From the NCBI RefSeq assembly GCF_051014685.1, contig NW_027478914.1, positions 1-64,000 on the forward strand: a stretch of DNA of 64,000 bases, written 5' to 3'. Positions 26,648 through 40,107 of the stretch are shown in pieces; position 1 is the stretch's first letter; each line of letters opens with the position of its first letter. The notes beneath the pieces were generated by a model. It had not been told where the DNA came from. It was given only the letters and a program-made list of their open reading frames with translations, and searched no databases. The translations under genes were made by a program, and so were the position numbers. The stretch is from Ptiloglossa arizonensis (lineage: Eukaryota > Arthropoda > Insecta > Hymenoptera > Colletidae).

Positions 26648-27560
26648 CATCGTAGTTATTGGTTTCGAGTATCAGACTTGCGAAAATTGTGATGGTCTCT
26701 CAACCATTCCTTAACTTCAAACTCCCATATCTCGCGAACGGATTGACGAACTCGAGAAAATTCCTGTTGCATCTGAAAGCAGAAACTCGTCCGATTACAA
26801 CGGTATGTGTATTTTTGCCCTAGGGCATTGTAGCTATTGGTTTCGAGTATCAGACTTGCGAAAATTTTGATGGTTTATCAAGCATTCCTTAACTTCTAAC
26901 TCGCATATCTCGCGAACGGATTGACGAACTCGATTATTTCCTGTTGCATCTGAAAGTAGAAACTCGACCGATTAGAATGGTGTGTGTACTTTTCCCCTAG
27001 GTCATTCCAGTTATTCGGTTCTAGCATCAGAATTGCGAAAATTTTGATGGTTTCTCAACCATTCCTTAACTTCAAACTCCCATATCTCGCGAACGGATTG
27101 ACGAACACGAGAAATTCCTGTTGCATCTGAAACTAGAAACTCGCCCGATTACAAAGGTATGTGTATTTTTCCCCTAGGTCATCGTAGTTATTGGTTTCGA
27201 GTATCAGACTTGCCAAAATTGTGATGGTCTCTCAACCATTCCTTAACTTCAAACTCCCATATCTCGCGAACGGATTGACGAACTCAAGAAATTCCTGTTT
27301 CATCTGAAAGCAGAAACTCGTCCGATTACAACGGTATGTGTATTTTTGCCCTAGGCCATAGTAGTTATTGGTTTCGAGTATCAGACCTGCGAAAATTTTG
27401 ATGGTTTCTCAAGCATTCCTTAACTTCTAACTCCCATATCTCGCGAACGAATTGACGAACTCGATTATTTCCTGTTGCATCTGAAAGTAGAAACTCGTCC
27501 GATTAGAATGGTGTGTGTACTTTTCCCCTAGGTCATTCCAGTTATTCGTTTCTAGCATCA
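26648..27560. repeat. 3-monomer duplication (532/531 bp)
   Basis: CATCGTAG recurs at 26,648 and 27,180 (532 bp) and ATTAGAATGG at 26,971 and 27,502 (531 bp). The extra base is the additional A in GAGAAAATTCC near 26,758. The copies differ at numerous sites, so the event is older than those in Block A. Confidence 0.65.
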
Positions 27561-28169
27561 GAATTGCGAAAATTTGGATGGTTTCTCAACCATTCCTTAT
27601 ATTCAAACCCCCATATCTCGCGAACGGATTGGCGAACTCGAGAAATTCCGGTTGCATCAGAAAGTAGAAACTCGCCCGATTACAATGGTGTGTTTACTTT
27701 TCCCCTAGGCCATTGTAGAAATTGGTTTCGAGTATCAGATTTTCGAAAATTTTGATTGTTTGTCAACCATTCCATATATTCAAACTACCATATCTCGCGA
27801 ACGGATTGACGAATCCGAAAAATTTCTGTTACATCTGAAAGTAGAAACTCGCCCGATTACAATGGTGTGTGTACTTTTCCCCTAGGCCATTCCAGTTATT
27901 GGTTTCGAGTACCAGACTTGCGAAAATTTTGATGGTTTCTCAACCATTCCTTAACTTCAAACACCCATATCTCGCGAACGGATTGACGAACTCGAGAAAT
28001 TCCTATTGCATCTGAAGGCAGAAACTCGCCCGATTACAATGGTGTGTGTACTTTTCCCCTAGGCCATTGCAGTTATTGGTTTCGAGTATCAGACTTGCGA
28101 AAATATTAATGGACTCTCAACCATTCCTTAAATTCAATCTCCCATATCTCGCGAACCGGCTGAAGAACT

Positions 28170-29460
28170 CGAGAAATTCCTGTTGCATCTGAAAGTTGAA
28201 ACTCGCCCGATTACAACGGTATGTGTATTTTTGGTCTAGACCATAGTAGTTATTGGTTTCGAGTATCAGACTTGCGAAAACTTTGATGGTTTCTCAACCA
28301 TTCATTAACTTCAAACTCCCATATCTCGCGAACGGATTGACGAACTCGAGAAATTCCTGTTGCATCTGAAAGCAGAAACTCGCCCGTTAACAATGGAATG
28401 TGTATTTTTCCCCTAGGCCATTGTAGGTATTGCTTTCGAGTATCAGACTTGCGAAAATTTTGATGGTTTCTCAACCACTCCATAACTTCAAACTCCCATA
28501 TATGCGAACGGATTGACGAACTCGAGAAATTCTTGTTGCATCTGAAAGCAGAAACTCGCCCGATTACAACGGTATGTGTATTTTTGCCCTAGACCATAGT
28601 AGTTATTGTTTTCGTGTATCAGATTCCGAAAATTTTGATGGTTTCTCAACCATTCCTTAACTTCAAACTCCCATATCTCGCGAACGGATTGACGAACTCG
28701 AGAAATTCATGTTGCATCGGAAAGTAGATACTTGCCCGATTACAACGGTGTGTGTACTTTTCCCCAAGGCCACTCCAGTTATTGGTTTCGAGTATCAGAA
28801 TTGCGAAAATTTTGATCGTTTCTCAAACATTCCTTAACTTCAAACTCCCATATCTCGCGAACGGATTGACGAACTCGAGAAATTCCTGTTGCATCAGAAA
28901 GTAGAAACTCGCCCGATTACAACGGTGTGTGTACTTTTCCCTTAGGCCATTCCAGTTATTGGTTTCGAGTATCAGACTTGCAAAAATTTTGATGGTTTCT
29001 CAACCATTCCTTAACTTCAAACTCCCATATCTCGCGAACGGATTGACTAACTCGAGAAATTCCTGTTGCATCTGAAAGCAGAAACTCGCCCGATTACAAC
29101 GGTCTGTGTATTTTTGGTCTAGACCATAGCAGTTATTGGTTTCGGGTATCAGACTTGCGAAAACTTTGATGGTTTCTCAACCATTCCTTAACATCAAACT
29201 CCCATATCTCGCGAACGGATTGACGAACTCGAAAAATTCCTGTTGCATCTGAAAGCAGAACCTCGCTCGTTTACAATGGAATGTGTATTTTTCCCTTAGG
29301 CCATTGTAGGTATTGCTTTCGAGTATCAGACTTGCGAAAATTTTGATGGTTTCTCAACCATTCCATAACTTCAAACTCCCATATATGCGAACGGATTGAC
29401 GAACTCGAGAAATTCCTGTTGCATCTGAAAGCAGAAACTCGCCCGATTACAACGGTATGT
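28170..29460. repeat. 5-monomer (883-bp) tandem duplication, second copy partial
   Basis: GGTCTAGACC-type marks lie at 28,233 and 29,116, and the TATGCGAACGG deletion variant at 28,501 and 29,384; both pairs are 883 bp apart (5 x 177 less 2). The second copy leaves the alignment near 29,460, where GTGAATTTTTCCACTAG appears. The two copies have diverged visibly. Confidence 0.7.
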
Positions 29461-30143
29461 GAATTTTTCCACTAGCCCAATGTAGTTATTGGTTTCGAGT
29501 ATCAGACTTGCGAAAATTTTGATGGTTTCTCAACCATTCCTCAATTTCAAACTCGCATATCTCGCGAACGGATTGACGAACTCGAGAAATTACTGTTGCA
29601 TCTGAAAGCAGAAACTCGCCCGATTACAACGGTATGTGTATTTTTGCCCTGGACCATAGTAGTTATTGGTTTCGAGTATCAGATTCCGAAAATTTTGATG
29701 GTTCCTCGACCGTTACTTAATTTCAAACTCCCATATCTCGCGAACGGATTGACGAACTCGAGAAATTCCTCTTGCATCTGAAAGTAGAAGCTCGCCCAAT
29801 TACAACGGTATGCGTATTTTCGCCCTAGACCATGGTAGTTATTCTTTTCGAGTATCAGATTCCGAAAATTTTGATGGTTTCTCAACCATTCCTTAACTTC
29901 AAACTGCCATATTTCGCGAACGGATTGACGAACTCGAGAAATTCCTATTGCATCTGAAAGTAGAAACTCGCCCGATTACAATGGTGTGTGTACTATTCCC
30001 CTAGGCCATTCCAGTTATTGGTTTCGAGTACCAGACTTGCGAAAATTTTGATGGTTTCTCAACCATTCCTTAACTTCAAACTCCCATATCTCGCGAACGG
30101 ATTGACGAACTCGAGAAATTCCTGTTGCATCTGAAAGTAGAAA

Positions 30144-31470
30144 CCTGACCGATTACAATGGTGCGTGTACTATTCCCCAAGGCCATTCCAGTTATTGGTT
30201 TCGAGTATCAGACTTGCGAAAATCTTGATCGTTTCTCAACCATTCCTTAATTTCAAACTCGCATATCTCGCGAACGGATTGACGAACTCGAGAAATTCCT
30301 GTTGCATCTGAAAGCAGAAACTCTCCCGATTACGACGGTATATGTATTTTTGCCCTAGACCATAGTAGTTATTGGTTTCGAGTATGAGATTCCGAAAATT
30401 TTGATGGTTTCTCAACCATTCCTTAACTTCAAACTCCCATATCTCGCGAACGGATTGACGAACACGAGAAATTCCTGTTGCATCTGAAAGTAGAAACTTG
30501 CCCGATTACAACGGTGTGTGTACTTTTCCCCAAGGCCATTCCAGTTATTGGTTTCGAGTATCAGACTTGCGAAAGTTTTGATCCTTCCTCAACCATTCCT
30601 TAACTTCAAACTCCCATATCTCGCGAACGGATTGACGAACTCGAGTAATTCCTGTTAAATCTGAAAGCAGACACTCGCCCGATTACAACGGTATGTGAAT
30701 TTTTCCACTAGCACATTCTAGTTATTGGTTTCGAGTATCAGACTTGCGAAAATTTTGATGGTTTCTCAACCATTCCTTAACTTCAAACTCCCATATCTCG
30801 CGAACGGATTGACGAACTCGAGAAATTCCTGTTGCAACTGAAAGTAGAAACCTGACAGATTACAATGGTGCGTGTACTTTTCCCCAAGGCCATTCCAGTT
30901 ATTGGTTTCGAGTATCAGACTTGCGAAAATCTTGATCGTTTCTCAACCATTCCTTAATTTCAAACTCGCATATCTCGCGAACGGATTGACGAACTCGAGA
31001 AATTCCTGTTGCATCTGAAAGCAGAAACTCTCCCGATTACAACGGTATGTGTATTTTTGCCCTAGACCATAGTAGTTATTGGTTTCGAGTATCAGATTCC
31101 GAAAATTTTGATGGTTTCTCAACCATTCCTTAACTTCAAACTCCCATATCTCGCGAACGGATTGACGAACACGAGAAATTCCTGTTGCATCTGAAAGTAG
31201 AAACTTGCCCGATTACAACGGTGTGTATACTTTTCCCCAAGGCCATTCCAGTTATTGGTTTCGAGTATCAGACTTGCAAAAGTTTTGATCCTTCCTCAAC
31301 CATTCCTTAACTTCAAACTCCCATATCTCGCGAACGGATTGACGAACTCGAGTAATTCCTGTTAAATCTGAAAGCAGACACTCGCCCGATTACAACGGTA
31401 TGTGAATTTTTCCACTAGCCCATTGTAGTTATTGGTTTCGAGTATCAGACTTGCGAAAATTTTGATGGTT
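30144..31470. repeat. 4-monomer (707-bp) tandem duplication
   Basis: CCTGAC marks lie at 30,144 and 30,851, an offset of 707 bp (4 x 177 less 1). The missing base is in the CAGATTCCGAAAATT monomer. Further paired marks are GAACACGAG, GATCCTTCCTC and CTGTTAAATCTG. Matching stops near 31,470. Confidence 0.75.
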
Positions 31471-31532
31471 TCTCAACCATTCCTCAATTTCAAACTCGCA
31501 TATCTCGCGAACGGATTGACGAACTCGAGAAA

Positions 31533-34500
31533 TTCCTGTTGCATCTGAAAGCAGAAACTCGCCCGATTACAACGGTATGTGAATTTTTCCACTAGCCCAT
31601 TGTAGTTATTGGTTTCGAGTATCAGACTTGCGAAAATTTTGATGGTTCCTCAACCATTCCTTAACTTCAAACACCCATACCTCGCGAATGGATTGTCGAA
31701 CTCGAGAAATTCCTGTTGCATCTGAAAGTAGAAACCTGACCGATTACAATGGTGCGTGTACTTTTCCCCAAGGCCATTCCAGTTATTGGTTTCGAGTATC
31801 AGATTCCGAAAATTTTGATGGTTTCTCAACCATTCCTTAACTTCAAACTCCCATATCTCGCGAACGGATTGACGAACTCGAGAAATTCCTGTTGCATCTG
31901 AAAGTAGAAGCTCGCCCGATTACAACGGTATGTGTATCCTTGCCCTACACCATAGTAGTTATTGGTTTCGAGTATCTGATTCCGAAAATTTTGATGGTTT
32001 CTCAAACATTCCTTAACTTCAAGCTCCCATATCTCGCGAACGGATTGACGAACTCGAGAAATTCCTGTTGTATCTGAAAGTAGAAACTTGCCCGATTACA
32101 ATGGTGTGTGTACTTTTCCCCTAGGCCATTCCAGTTATTGGTTTCGAGTATCAGACTTGCGAAAATTTTGATGGTTTCACAACCATTTCTTTACTTCAAA
32201 CTCCCATATCTCGCGAACGGATTGACGAACTCGAGAAATTCCTGTTGCATCTGAAAGTAGAAACTCGCCCGATTACAATGGTGTGTGTACTTTTCCCTTA
32301 GGCCACCCCAGTTATTGGTTTCGTGTATCAGAATTGCGAAATTTTTGATTGTTTCTCAACCATTCCTTAACTTCAAACTCCCATATCTCGCGAACGGATT
32401 GACGAACTCGAGAAATTCCTGTTGCATCTGAAAGTAGAAACTCCCCCGATTAGAATGGTGTGTGTACTCTTCCCCTAGGCCATTCCAGTTATTGGTTTCG
32501 AGTATCAGACTTGCTAAAATTTTGATGGTTTCTCAACCATTCCATAACTTCAAACTCCCATATCTCGCGAACGGATTGACGAACTCGAGAAATTCCTATT
32601 GCATCTGAAAGTGGAAACTCGCCCGATTACAATGGTGTGTGTACTTTTCCCCTAGGCCATTCCAGTTATTGGTTTCGAGTACCAGACTTGCGAAAATTTT
32701 GATGGTTTCTCAACCATTCCTTAACTTCAAACTCTCATATCGCGCGAACGGATTGACGAACTCGAAAAATTCCTGTTGCATCTGAAAGCAGATACCTTGC
32801 CCGATTACATCGGTCTGTGTATCTTTCCCCTAGGCCATTGTAGTTATTGGTTTCGAGTATCATACTAGCGAAAATTTTGATGGCTTCTCAATCATTCCTT
32901 AACTTCTAAGTCCCATATCTCGCGAACGGATAGACGAACTCGAGAAATTCCTGTTGCATCTGAAAGTAGAAACTCGCCCGATTACAATGGTGTGTGCACT
33001 TTTCCCTTGGGCCATTCCAGTTATTGGTTTCGAGTATCAGACTTGCAATACTTTGATGGTTTCTCAACCATTCCTTAACTTCAAACTCCCATATCTCGCG
33101 AACGGATTGACGAACTCGAGAAATTCCTGTTGCATCTGAAAGTAGAAACTTGCCCGATTACAATGGTGTGTGTACTTTTCCCTTAGGCCATTCCAGCTAT
33201 TGGTTTCGAGTATCAGACTTGCGAAAACTTTGATGGTTTCTCAACCATTCCTTAACTTCAAACTCCCATATCTCGCGAACTGTTTGACGAACTCGAGAAA
33301 TTCCTGTTGCATCTGAAGGTAGAAACTCGCCCGATTACAATGGTGTGTGTACTTTTCCCCTAGGCCATTCCAGTTATTGGTTTCGAGTATCAGACTTGCG
33401 AAAATTTTGATGGTTTCTCAACCATTCCTTAACTTCAAACTCCCATATCTCGCGAACGGATTGACGAACTCGAGAAATTCCTGTTGCATCTGAAAGTAGA
33501 AACTCCACCGATTAGAATGGTGTGTACTTTTCCCCTAGGCCATTCCAGTTATTGGTTTCGAGTATCAGACTTGCGAAAATTTTGATGGTTTCTCAAACAT
33601 TCCATAAATTCAAACTCCCATATCTCGCGAACGGATTGACGAACTCGAGAAATTCCTGTTGCAACTGAAAGTAGAAACTCGCCCGATTAGAACGGTATGT
33701 GTATTTCTCCCCAAGGCCATTCCAGTTATCGGTTTCGAGTATCAGAGCAGCGAAAGTTTTGGTGGTTTCACATCAGTTCCATGACTTCAAACTCCCATAT
33801 CTCGCGAACGGAACGACGAACTCGAGAAATTCCTGTTGCATCTGAAAGTAGAAACTCCCCCGATTAGAATGGTGTGTGTACTTTTCCCCTAGGCAATTCC
33901 AGTTATTGGTTTCGAGTATCGGACTTGCGATAATTTTGATGGTTTCTCAACCATTCCTTAACTTCAAACTCCCATATCTCGCGAACGGATTGACGAACTC
34001 GAGAAATTCCTGTTGCATCTGAAAGTAGAAACTCGCCCGGTTACAACGGTATGTGTATTTTTCCCCAAGGCCATTGTGGTTATTAATTTCGAGTATCAGA
34101 CTAGCGAAAATTTTGATGGTTTCTCAATCATTCCTTAACTTCTAACTCCCATATCTCGCGAACGGATTGACGAACTCGAGAAATTCCTGTTGCATCTGAA
34201 AGTAGAAACTCCACCGATTAGAATGGTGTGTACTTTTCCCCTAGGTCATTCCAGTTATTGGTTTCGAGTATCAGACTTGCGAAAATTTTGATGGTTTCTC
34301 AAACATTCCATATCTTCAAACTCCCATATCTCGCGAACGGATTGACGAACTCGAAAAATTCCTGTTGCATCTGAAAGCAGATACTCGCCCGATTACAACG
34401 GTCTGTGTATTTTTCCCCTAGGCCATTGTAGTTACTAATTTCGAGTATCAGACTAGCGAAAATTTTGATGGTTTCTCAATCATTCCTTAATTTCTAACTC

Positions 34501-37320
34501 CCATATCTCGCGAACGGATAGACGAACTCGAGAGATTCCTGTTGCATCTGAAAGTAGAAACTCGCCCGATTACAATGGTGTGTGTACTTTTCCCCTAGGC
34601 CATTCCAGTTATTGGTTTCGAGTATCAGATTTGCGAAAATTTTGATGGATTCTCAACCATTCCTTAACTTCTAACTCCCATATCTCGCGAACGGATAGAC
34701 GAACTCGAGAAATTCCTGTTGCATCTGAAAGTAGAAACTCGCCCGATTACAATGGTGTGTGTACTTTTCCCCTAGGCCATTCCAGTTATTGGTTTCGAGT
34801 ATCAGATTTGCGAAAATTTTGATGGATTCTCAACCATTCCTTAACTTCAAACTCGCATATCTCAGGAACGGATTGACGAACTCGCGAAATTCCTGTTGTT
34901 TCTGAAAGTAGAAGCTCGCCCGATTACAAGGGTATGTGTATTTTCCCCCTAGGCCACTGTAGCTATTGGTTTCGAGTATCAGTCTTGCGAAAATTTTGAT
35001 GGCTTCTCAACCATTCCTTAACTTCAAACTCCCATATCTCGCGAATGGATTGACGTACTCGAGAAATTCCTGTTGCATCTGAAAGTAGAAACTCGCCCGA
35101 TTACAATGGTGTATGTGCTTTACCCCTAGGCCATTCCAGTTATAGTTTTCGAGTACCAGACTTGCGAAAATTTTGATGGTTTCTCAACCATTCCTTAACT
35201 TTAAAGTCCCATATCTCGCGAACGGATTGACGAACTCGAAAAATTCCTGTTGCATCTGAAAGCAGATACTCGCCCGATTACAACTGTCTGTGTATTTTTC
35301 CCCTAGGCCATTGTAGTTATTGGTTTCGAGTATCAGACTAGCGAAAATTTTGGTGGTTTCTCTATCATTCCTTAACTTCTAACTCCCATATCTCGCGAAC
35401 GGATAGACGAACTCGAGAAATTCCTGTTGCATCTGAAAGTAGAAACTCGCCCGATTACAATGGTGTGTGTACTTTTCCCCTAGGCCATTCCAGTTATTGG
35501 TTTCGAGTATCATATTTGCGAAAATTTTGATGGATTCTCAACCATTCTTTAACTTCAAACTCGCATATCTCAGGAACGGATTGACGAACTCGCGAAATTC
35601 CTGTTGTTTCTGAAAGTAGAAACTCGCCCGATTGCAAGGGTATGTGTATTTTCCCCCTAGGCCATTGTAGTTATTGGTTTCGAGTATCAGTCTTGCGAAA
35701 ATTTTGATGGTTTCTCAACCATTCCTTAACTTCAAACTCGCATATCTCGCGAACGGATTGACGTACTCGAGAAATTCCTGTTGCATCTGAAAGTAGAAAC
35801 TCGCCCGATTACAATGGTGTGTGTACTTTTCCCCTAGGCCATTCCAGTTATTGGTTTCGAGTATCAGACTTGCGAAAATTTTGATGGTTTCTCAACCATT
35901 CCTTAACTTCAAACTCCCATATCTCGCGAACGGATTGACGAACTCGAGAAATTCCTGTTGCATGTGAAAGTAGAAACTCCACCGATTAGAATGGTGTGTA
36001 CTTTTCCCCTAGGCCATTCCAGTTATTGGTTTCGAGTATCAGACTTGCGAAAATTTTGATGGTTTCTCAAACATTCCATAACTTCAAACTCCCATATCTC
36101 GCGAACGGATTGACGAACTCGAGAAATTCCTGTTGCAACTGAAAGTAGAAACTCGCCCGATTAGAACGGTATGTGTATGTCTCCCCTAGGCCATTCCAGT
36201 TATCGGTTTCGAGTATCAGAGCAGCGAAAGTTTTGGTGGTTTCACATCAGTTCCATGACTTCAAACTCCCATATCTCGCGAACGGAACGACGAACTCGAG
36301 AAATTCCTGTTGCATCTGAAAGTAGAATGTCCCCCGATTAGAATGGTGTGTGTACTTTTCCCCTAGGCCATTCCAGTTATTGGTTTCGAGTATCGGACTT
36401 GCGATAATTTTGATGGTTTCTCAACCATTCCTTAACTTCAAACTCCCATATCTCGCGAACGGATCGACGAACTCGAGAAATTCCTGTTGCATCTGAAAGT
36501 AGAAACTCGCCCGGTTACAACGGTATGTGTATTTTTCCCCAAGGCCATTGTGGTTATTAATTTCGAGTATCAGACTAGCGAAAATTTTGATGGTTTCTCA
36601 ATCATTCCTTAACTTCTAACTCCCATATCTCGCGAACGGATTGACGAACTCGAGAAATTCCTGTTGCATCTGAAAGTAGAAACTCCACCGATTAGAATGG
36701 TGTGTACTTTTCCCCTAGGCCATTCCAGTTCTTGGTTTCGAGTATCAGATTTGCGAAAATTTTGATGGATTCTCAACCATTCCTTAATTTCAGACTCGCA
36801 TATCTCAGGAACGGATTGACGAACTCGCGAAATTCTTGTTGTTTCTGAAAGTAGAAGCTCGCCCGATTACAAGGGTATGTGTATTTTCCCCCTAGGCCAC
36901 TGTAGCTATTGGTTTCGAGTATCAGTCTTGCGAAAATTTTGATGGCTTCTCAACCATTCCTTAACTTCAAACTCCCATATCTCGCGAATGGATTGATGTA
37001 CTCGAGAAATTCCTGTTGCATCTGAAAGTAGAAACTCGCCCGATTTCAATGGTGTATGTGCTTTACCCCTAGGCCATTCCAGTTATAGGTTTCGAGTACC
37101 AGACTTGCGAAAATTTTGATGGTTTCTCAACCATTTCTTAACTTCAAAGTCCCATATCTCGCGAACGGATTGACGAACTCGAAAAATTCCTGTTGCATCT
37201 GAAAGCAGATACTCGCCCGATTACAACGGTCTGTGTATTTTTCCCCTAGGCCATTGTAGTTATTGGTTTCGAGTATCAGACTAGCGAAAATTTTGATGGT
37301 TTCTCTATCATTCCTTAACT
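31533..37320. repeat. 5.8-kb segmental duplication, copy 1
   Basis: This segment is collinear with 38,070-43,681. The offset is 6,537 bp up to about 33,000 and 6,361 bp afterwards (landmarks 33,602 and 39,963; 35,571 and 41,932; 36,221 and 42,582). The 176-bp difference is one monomer, present only here at about 33,000-33,180, that carries ACTTGCAATACTTTGATGG. The right breakpoint is near 37,320. Confidence 0.85.
33747..36220. repeat. HOR module X, 14 monomers (2,474 bp), first copy
   Basis: The module runs between GCAGCGAAAG landmarks and is 14 x 177 less 4 bp, with two 175-bp monomers. Internal order includes GGAACGACG, ACTCGCCCGGTTAC, a 175-bp unit, GAAAAATTCCTG, two GGATAGACG units, CTCAGGAACGG, TGTGCTTTACCCC, another GGATAGACG, a second CTCAGGAACGG and a second 175-bp unit. 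The same module of identical length occurs at 40,108-42,581. Confidence 0.8.
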
Positions 37321-37457
37321 TCAAACTCCCATATCTCGCGAACGGATTGACGAACTCGAGAAATTCCTGTTGCAACTGAAAGTAGAAACTCGCCCGATTA
37401 GAACGGTATGTGTATTTCTCCCCTAGGCCATTCCAGTTATCGGTTTCGAGTATCAGA
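36221..37457. repeat. HOR module Y, 7 monomers (1,237 bp), first copy
   Basis: The order is GGAACGACG, GGATCGACG, a 175-bp unit, CTCAGGAACGG with TTCTTGTTGTTTC, GGATTGATGTACTCG with TGTGCTTTACCCC, GAAAAATTCCTG with CAGATACTCG, then the TTGCAACTG unit that ends each module. Length is 7 x 177 less 2. It recurs with the same length at 46,114-47,350 and as 10-monomer forms at 42,582 and 47,351. Confidence 0.8.
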
Positions 37458-40107
37458 GCAGCGAAAGTTTTGGTGGTTTCACATCAGTTCCATGACTTCA
37501 AACTCCCATATCTCGCGAACGGAACGACGAACTCGAGAAATTCCTGTTGCATCTGAAAGTAGAAACTCCCCCGATTAGAATGGTGTGTGTACTTTTCCCC
37601 TAGGCCATTCCAGTTATTGGTTTCGAGTATCGGACTTGCGATAATTTTGATGGTTTCTCAACCATTCCTTAACTTCAAACTCCCATATCTCGCGAACGGA
37701 TTGACGAACTCGAGAAATTCCTGTTGCATCTGAAAGTAGAAACTCGCCCGGTTACAACGGTATGTGTATTTTTCCCCAAGGCCATTGTGGTTATTAATTT
37801 CGAGTATCAGACTAGCGAAAATTTTGATGGTTTCTCAATCATTCCTTAACTTCTAACTCCCATATCTCGCGAACGGATTGACGAACTCGAGAAATTCCTG
37901 TTGCATCTGAAAGTAGAAACTCCACCGATTAGAATGGTGTGTACTTTTCCCCTAGGTCATTCCAGTTATTGGTTTCGAGTATCAGACTTGCGAAAATTTT
38001 GATGGTTTCTCAAACATTCCATACCTTCAAACTCCCATATCTCGCGAACGGATTGACGAACTCGAAAAATTCCTGTTGCATCTGAAAGCAGAAACTCGCC
38101 CGATTACAACGGTATGTGAATTTTTCCACTAGCCCATTGTAGTTATTGGTTTCGAGTATCAGACTTGCGAAAATTTTGATGGTTCCTCAACCATTCCTTA
38201 ACTTCAAACACCCATACCTCGCGAATGGATTGTCGAACTCGAGAAATTCCTGTTGCATCTGAAAGTAGAAACCTGACCGATTACAATGGTGCGTGTACTT
38301 TTCCCCAAGGCCATTCCAGTTATTGGTTTCGAGTATCAGATTCCGAAAATTTTGATGGTTTCTCAACCATTCCTTAACTTCAAACTCCCATATCTCGCGA
38401 ACGGATTGACGAACTCGAGAAATTCCTGTTGCATCTGAAAGTAGAAGCTCGCCCGATTACAACGGTATGTGTATCCTTGCCCTACACCATAGTAGTTATT
38501 GGTTTCGAGTATCTGATTCCGAAAATTTTGATGGTTTCTCAAACATTCCTTAACTTCAAGCTCCCATATCTCGCGAACGGATTGACGAACTCGAGAAATT
38601 CCTGTTGTATCTGAAAGTAGAAACTTGCCCGATTACAATGGTGTGTGTACTTTTCCCCTAGGCCATTCCAGTTATTGGTTTCGAGTATCAGACTTGCGAA
38701 AATTTTGATGGTTTCACAACCATTTCTTTACTTCAAACTCCCATATCTCGCGAACGGATTGACGAACTCGAGAAATTCCTGTTGCATCTGAAAGTAGAAA
38801 CTCGCCCGATTACAATGGTGTGTGTACTTTTCCCTTAGGCCACCCCAGTTATTGGTTTCGTGTATCAGAATTGCGAAATTTTTGATTGTTTCTCAACCAT
38901 TCCTTAACTTCAAACTCCCATATCTCGCGAACGGATTGTCGAACTCGAGAAATTCCTGTTGCATCTGAAAGTAGAAACTCCCCCGATTAGAATGGTGTGT
39001 GTACTCTTCCCCTAGGCCATTCCAGTTATTGGTTTCGAGTATCAGACTTGCTAAAATTTTGATGGTTTCTCAACCATTCCATAACATCAAACTCCCATAT
39101 CTCGCGAACGGATTGACGAACTCGAGAAATTCCTATTGCATCTGAAAGTGGAAACTCGCCCGATTACAATGGTGTGTGTACTTTTCCCCTAGGCCATTCC
39201 AGTTATTGGTTTCGAGTACCAGACTTGCGAAAATTTTGATGGTTTCTCAACCATTCCTTAACTTCAAACTCTCATATCGCGCGAACGGATTGACGAACTC
39301 GAAAAATTCCTGTTGCATCTGAAAGCAGATACCTTGCCCGATTACATCGGTCTGTGTATCTTTCCCCTAGGCCATTGTAGTTATTGGTTTCGAGTATCAT
39401 ACTAGCGAAAATTTTGATGGCTTCTCAATCATTCCTTAACTTCTAAGTCCCATATCTCGCGAACGGATAGACGAACTCGAGAAATTCCTGTTGCATCTGA
39501 AAGTAGAAACTCGCCCGATTACAATGGTGTGTGCACTTTTCCCTTAGGCCATTCCAGCTATTGGTTTCGAGTATCAGACTTGCGAAAACTTTGATGGTTT
39601 CTCAACCATTCCTTAACTTCAAACTCCCATATCTCGCGAACTGTTTGACGAACTCGAGAAATTCCTGTTGCATCTGAAGGTAGAAACTCGCCCGATTACA
39701 ATGGTGTGTGTACTTTTCCCCTAGGCCATTCCAGTTATTGGTTTCGAGTATCAGACTTGCGAAAATTTTGATGGTTTCTCAACCATTCCTTAACTTCAAA
39801 CTCCCATATCTCGCGAACGGATTGACGAACTCGAGAAATTCCTGTTGCATCTGAAAGTAGAAACTCCACCGATTAGAATGGTGTGTACTTTTCCCCTAGG
39901 CCATTCCAGTTATTGGTTTCGAGTATCAGACTTGCGAAAATTTTGATGGTTTCTCAAACATTCCATAAATTCAAACTCCCATATCTCGCGAACGGATTGA
40001 CGAACTCGAGAAATTCCTGTTGCAACTGAAAGTAGAAACTCGCCCGATTAGAACGGTATGTGTATTTCTCCCCTAGGCCATTCCAGTTATCGGTTTCGAG
40101 TATCAGA
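37458..40107. repeat. Junction module (15 monomers, 2,650 bp) in Block C
   Basis: It starts like module X (GGAACGACG, CCCGGTTAC unit, 175-bp unit, GAAAAATTCC). Near 38,070 it switches into the copy of 31,533 onward, with GTGAATTTTTCCACTAG and CCTGACCG units typical of the Block B margin. It is the seam that brings a second copy of the Block B/C boundary into the block. Confidence 0.7.

Larger units (their letters stand above)
25921..31470. repeat. Block B: heterogeneous satellite domain
   Basis: Monomers here differ from each other by many private substitutions and small indels, and no long collinear copy elsewhere was seen. Typical marks are the TATTTTTGGTCTAGACC variant, ATATATGCGAACGG (2 bp shorter, 175-bp units), CAGATTCCGAAAATT (1 bp shorter, 176-bp units) and CCTGACCGATTAC. 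Block A marks (CGATTATTTCC) persist up to about 27,470, so the first 1.7 kb is a diverged margin of Block A. No gene or inserted element is visible. Confidence 0.75.

Noticed and set aside
37127..37375. 82-codon minus-strand frames at many positions
   Set aside because: Each reads 1.4 monomers and ends at the TGA of the next unit. The sequence identity between them is that of the satellite itself.
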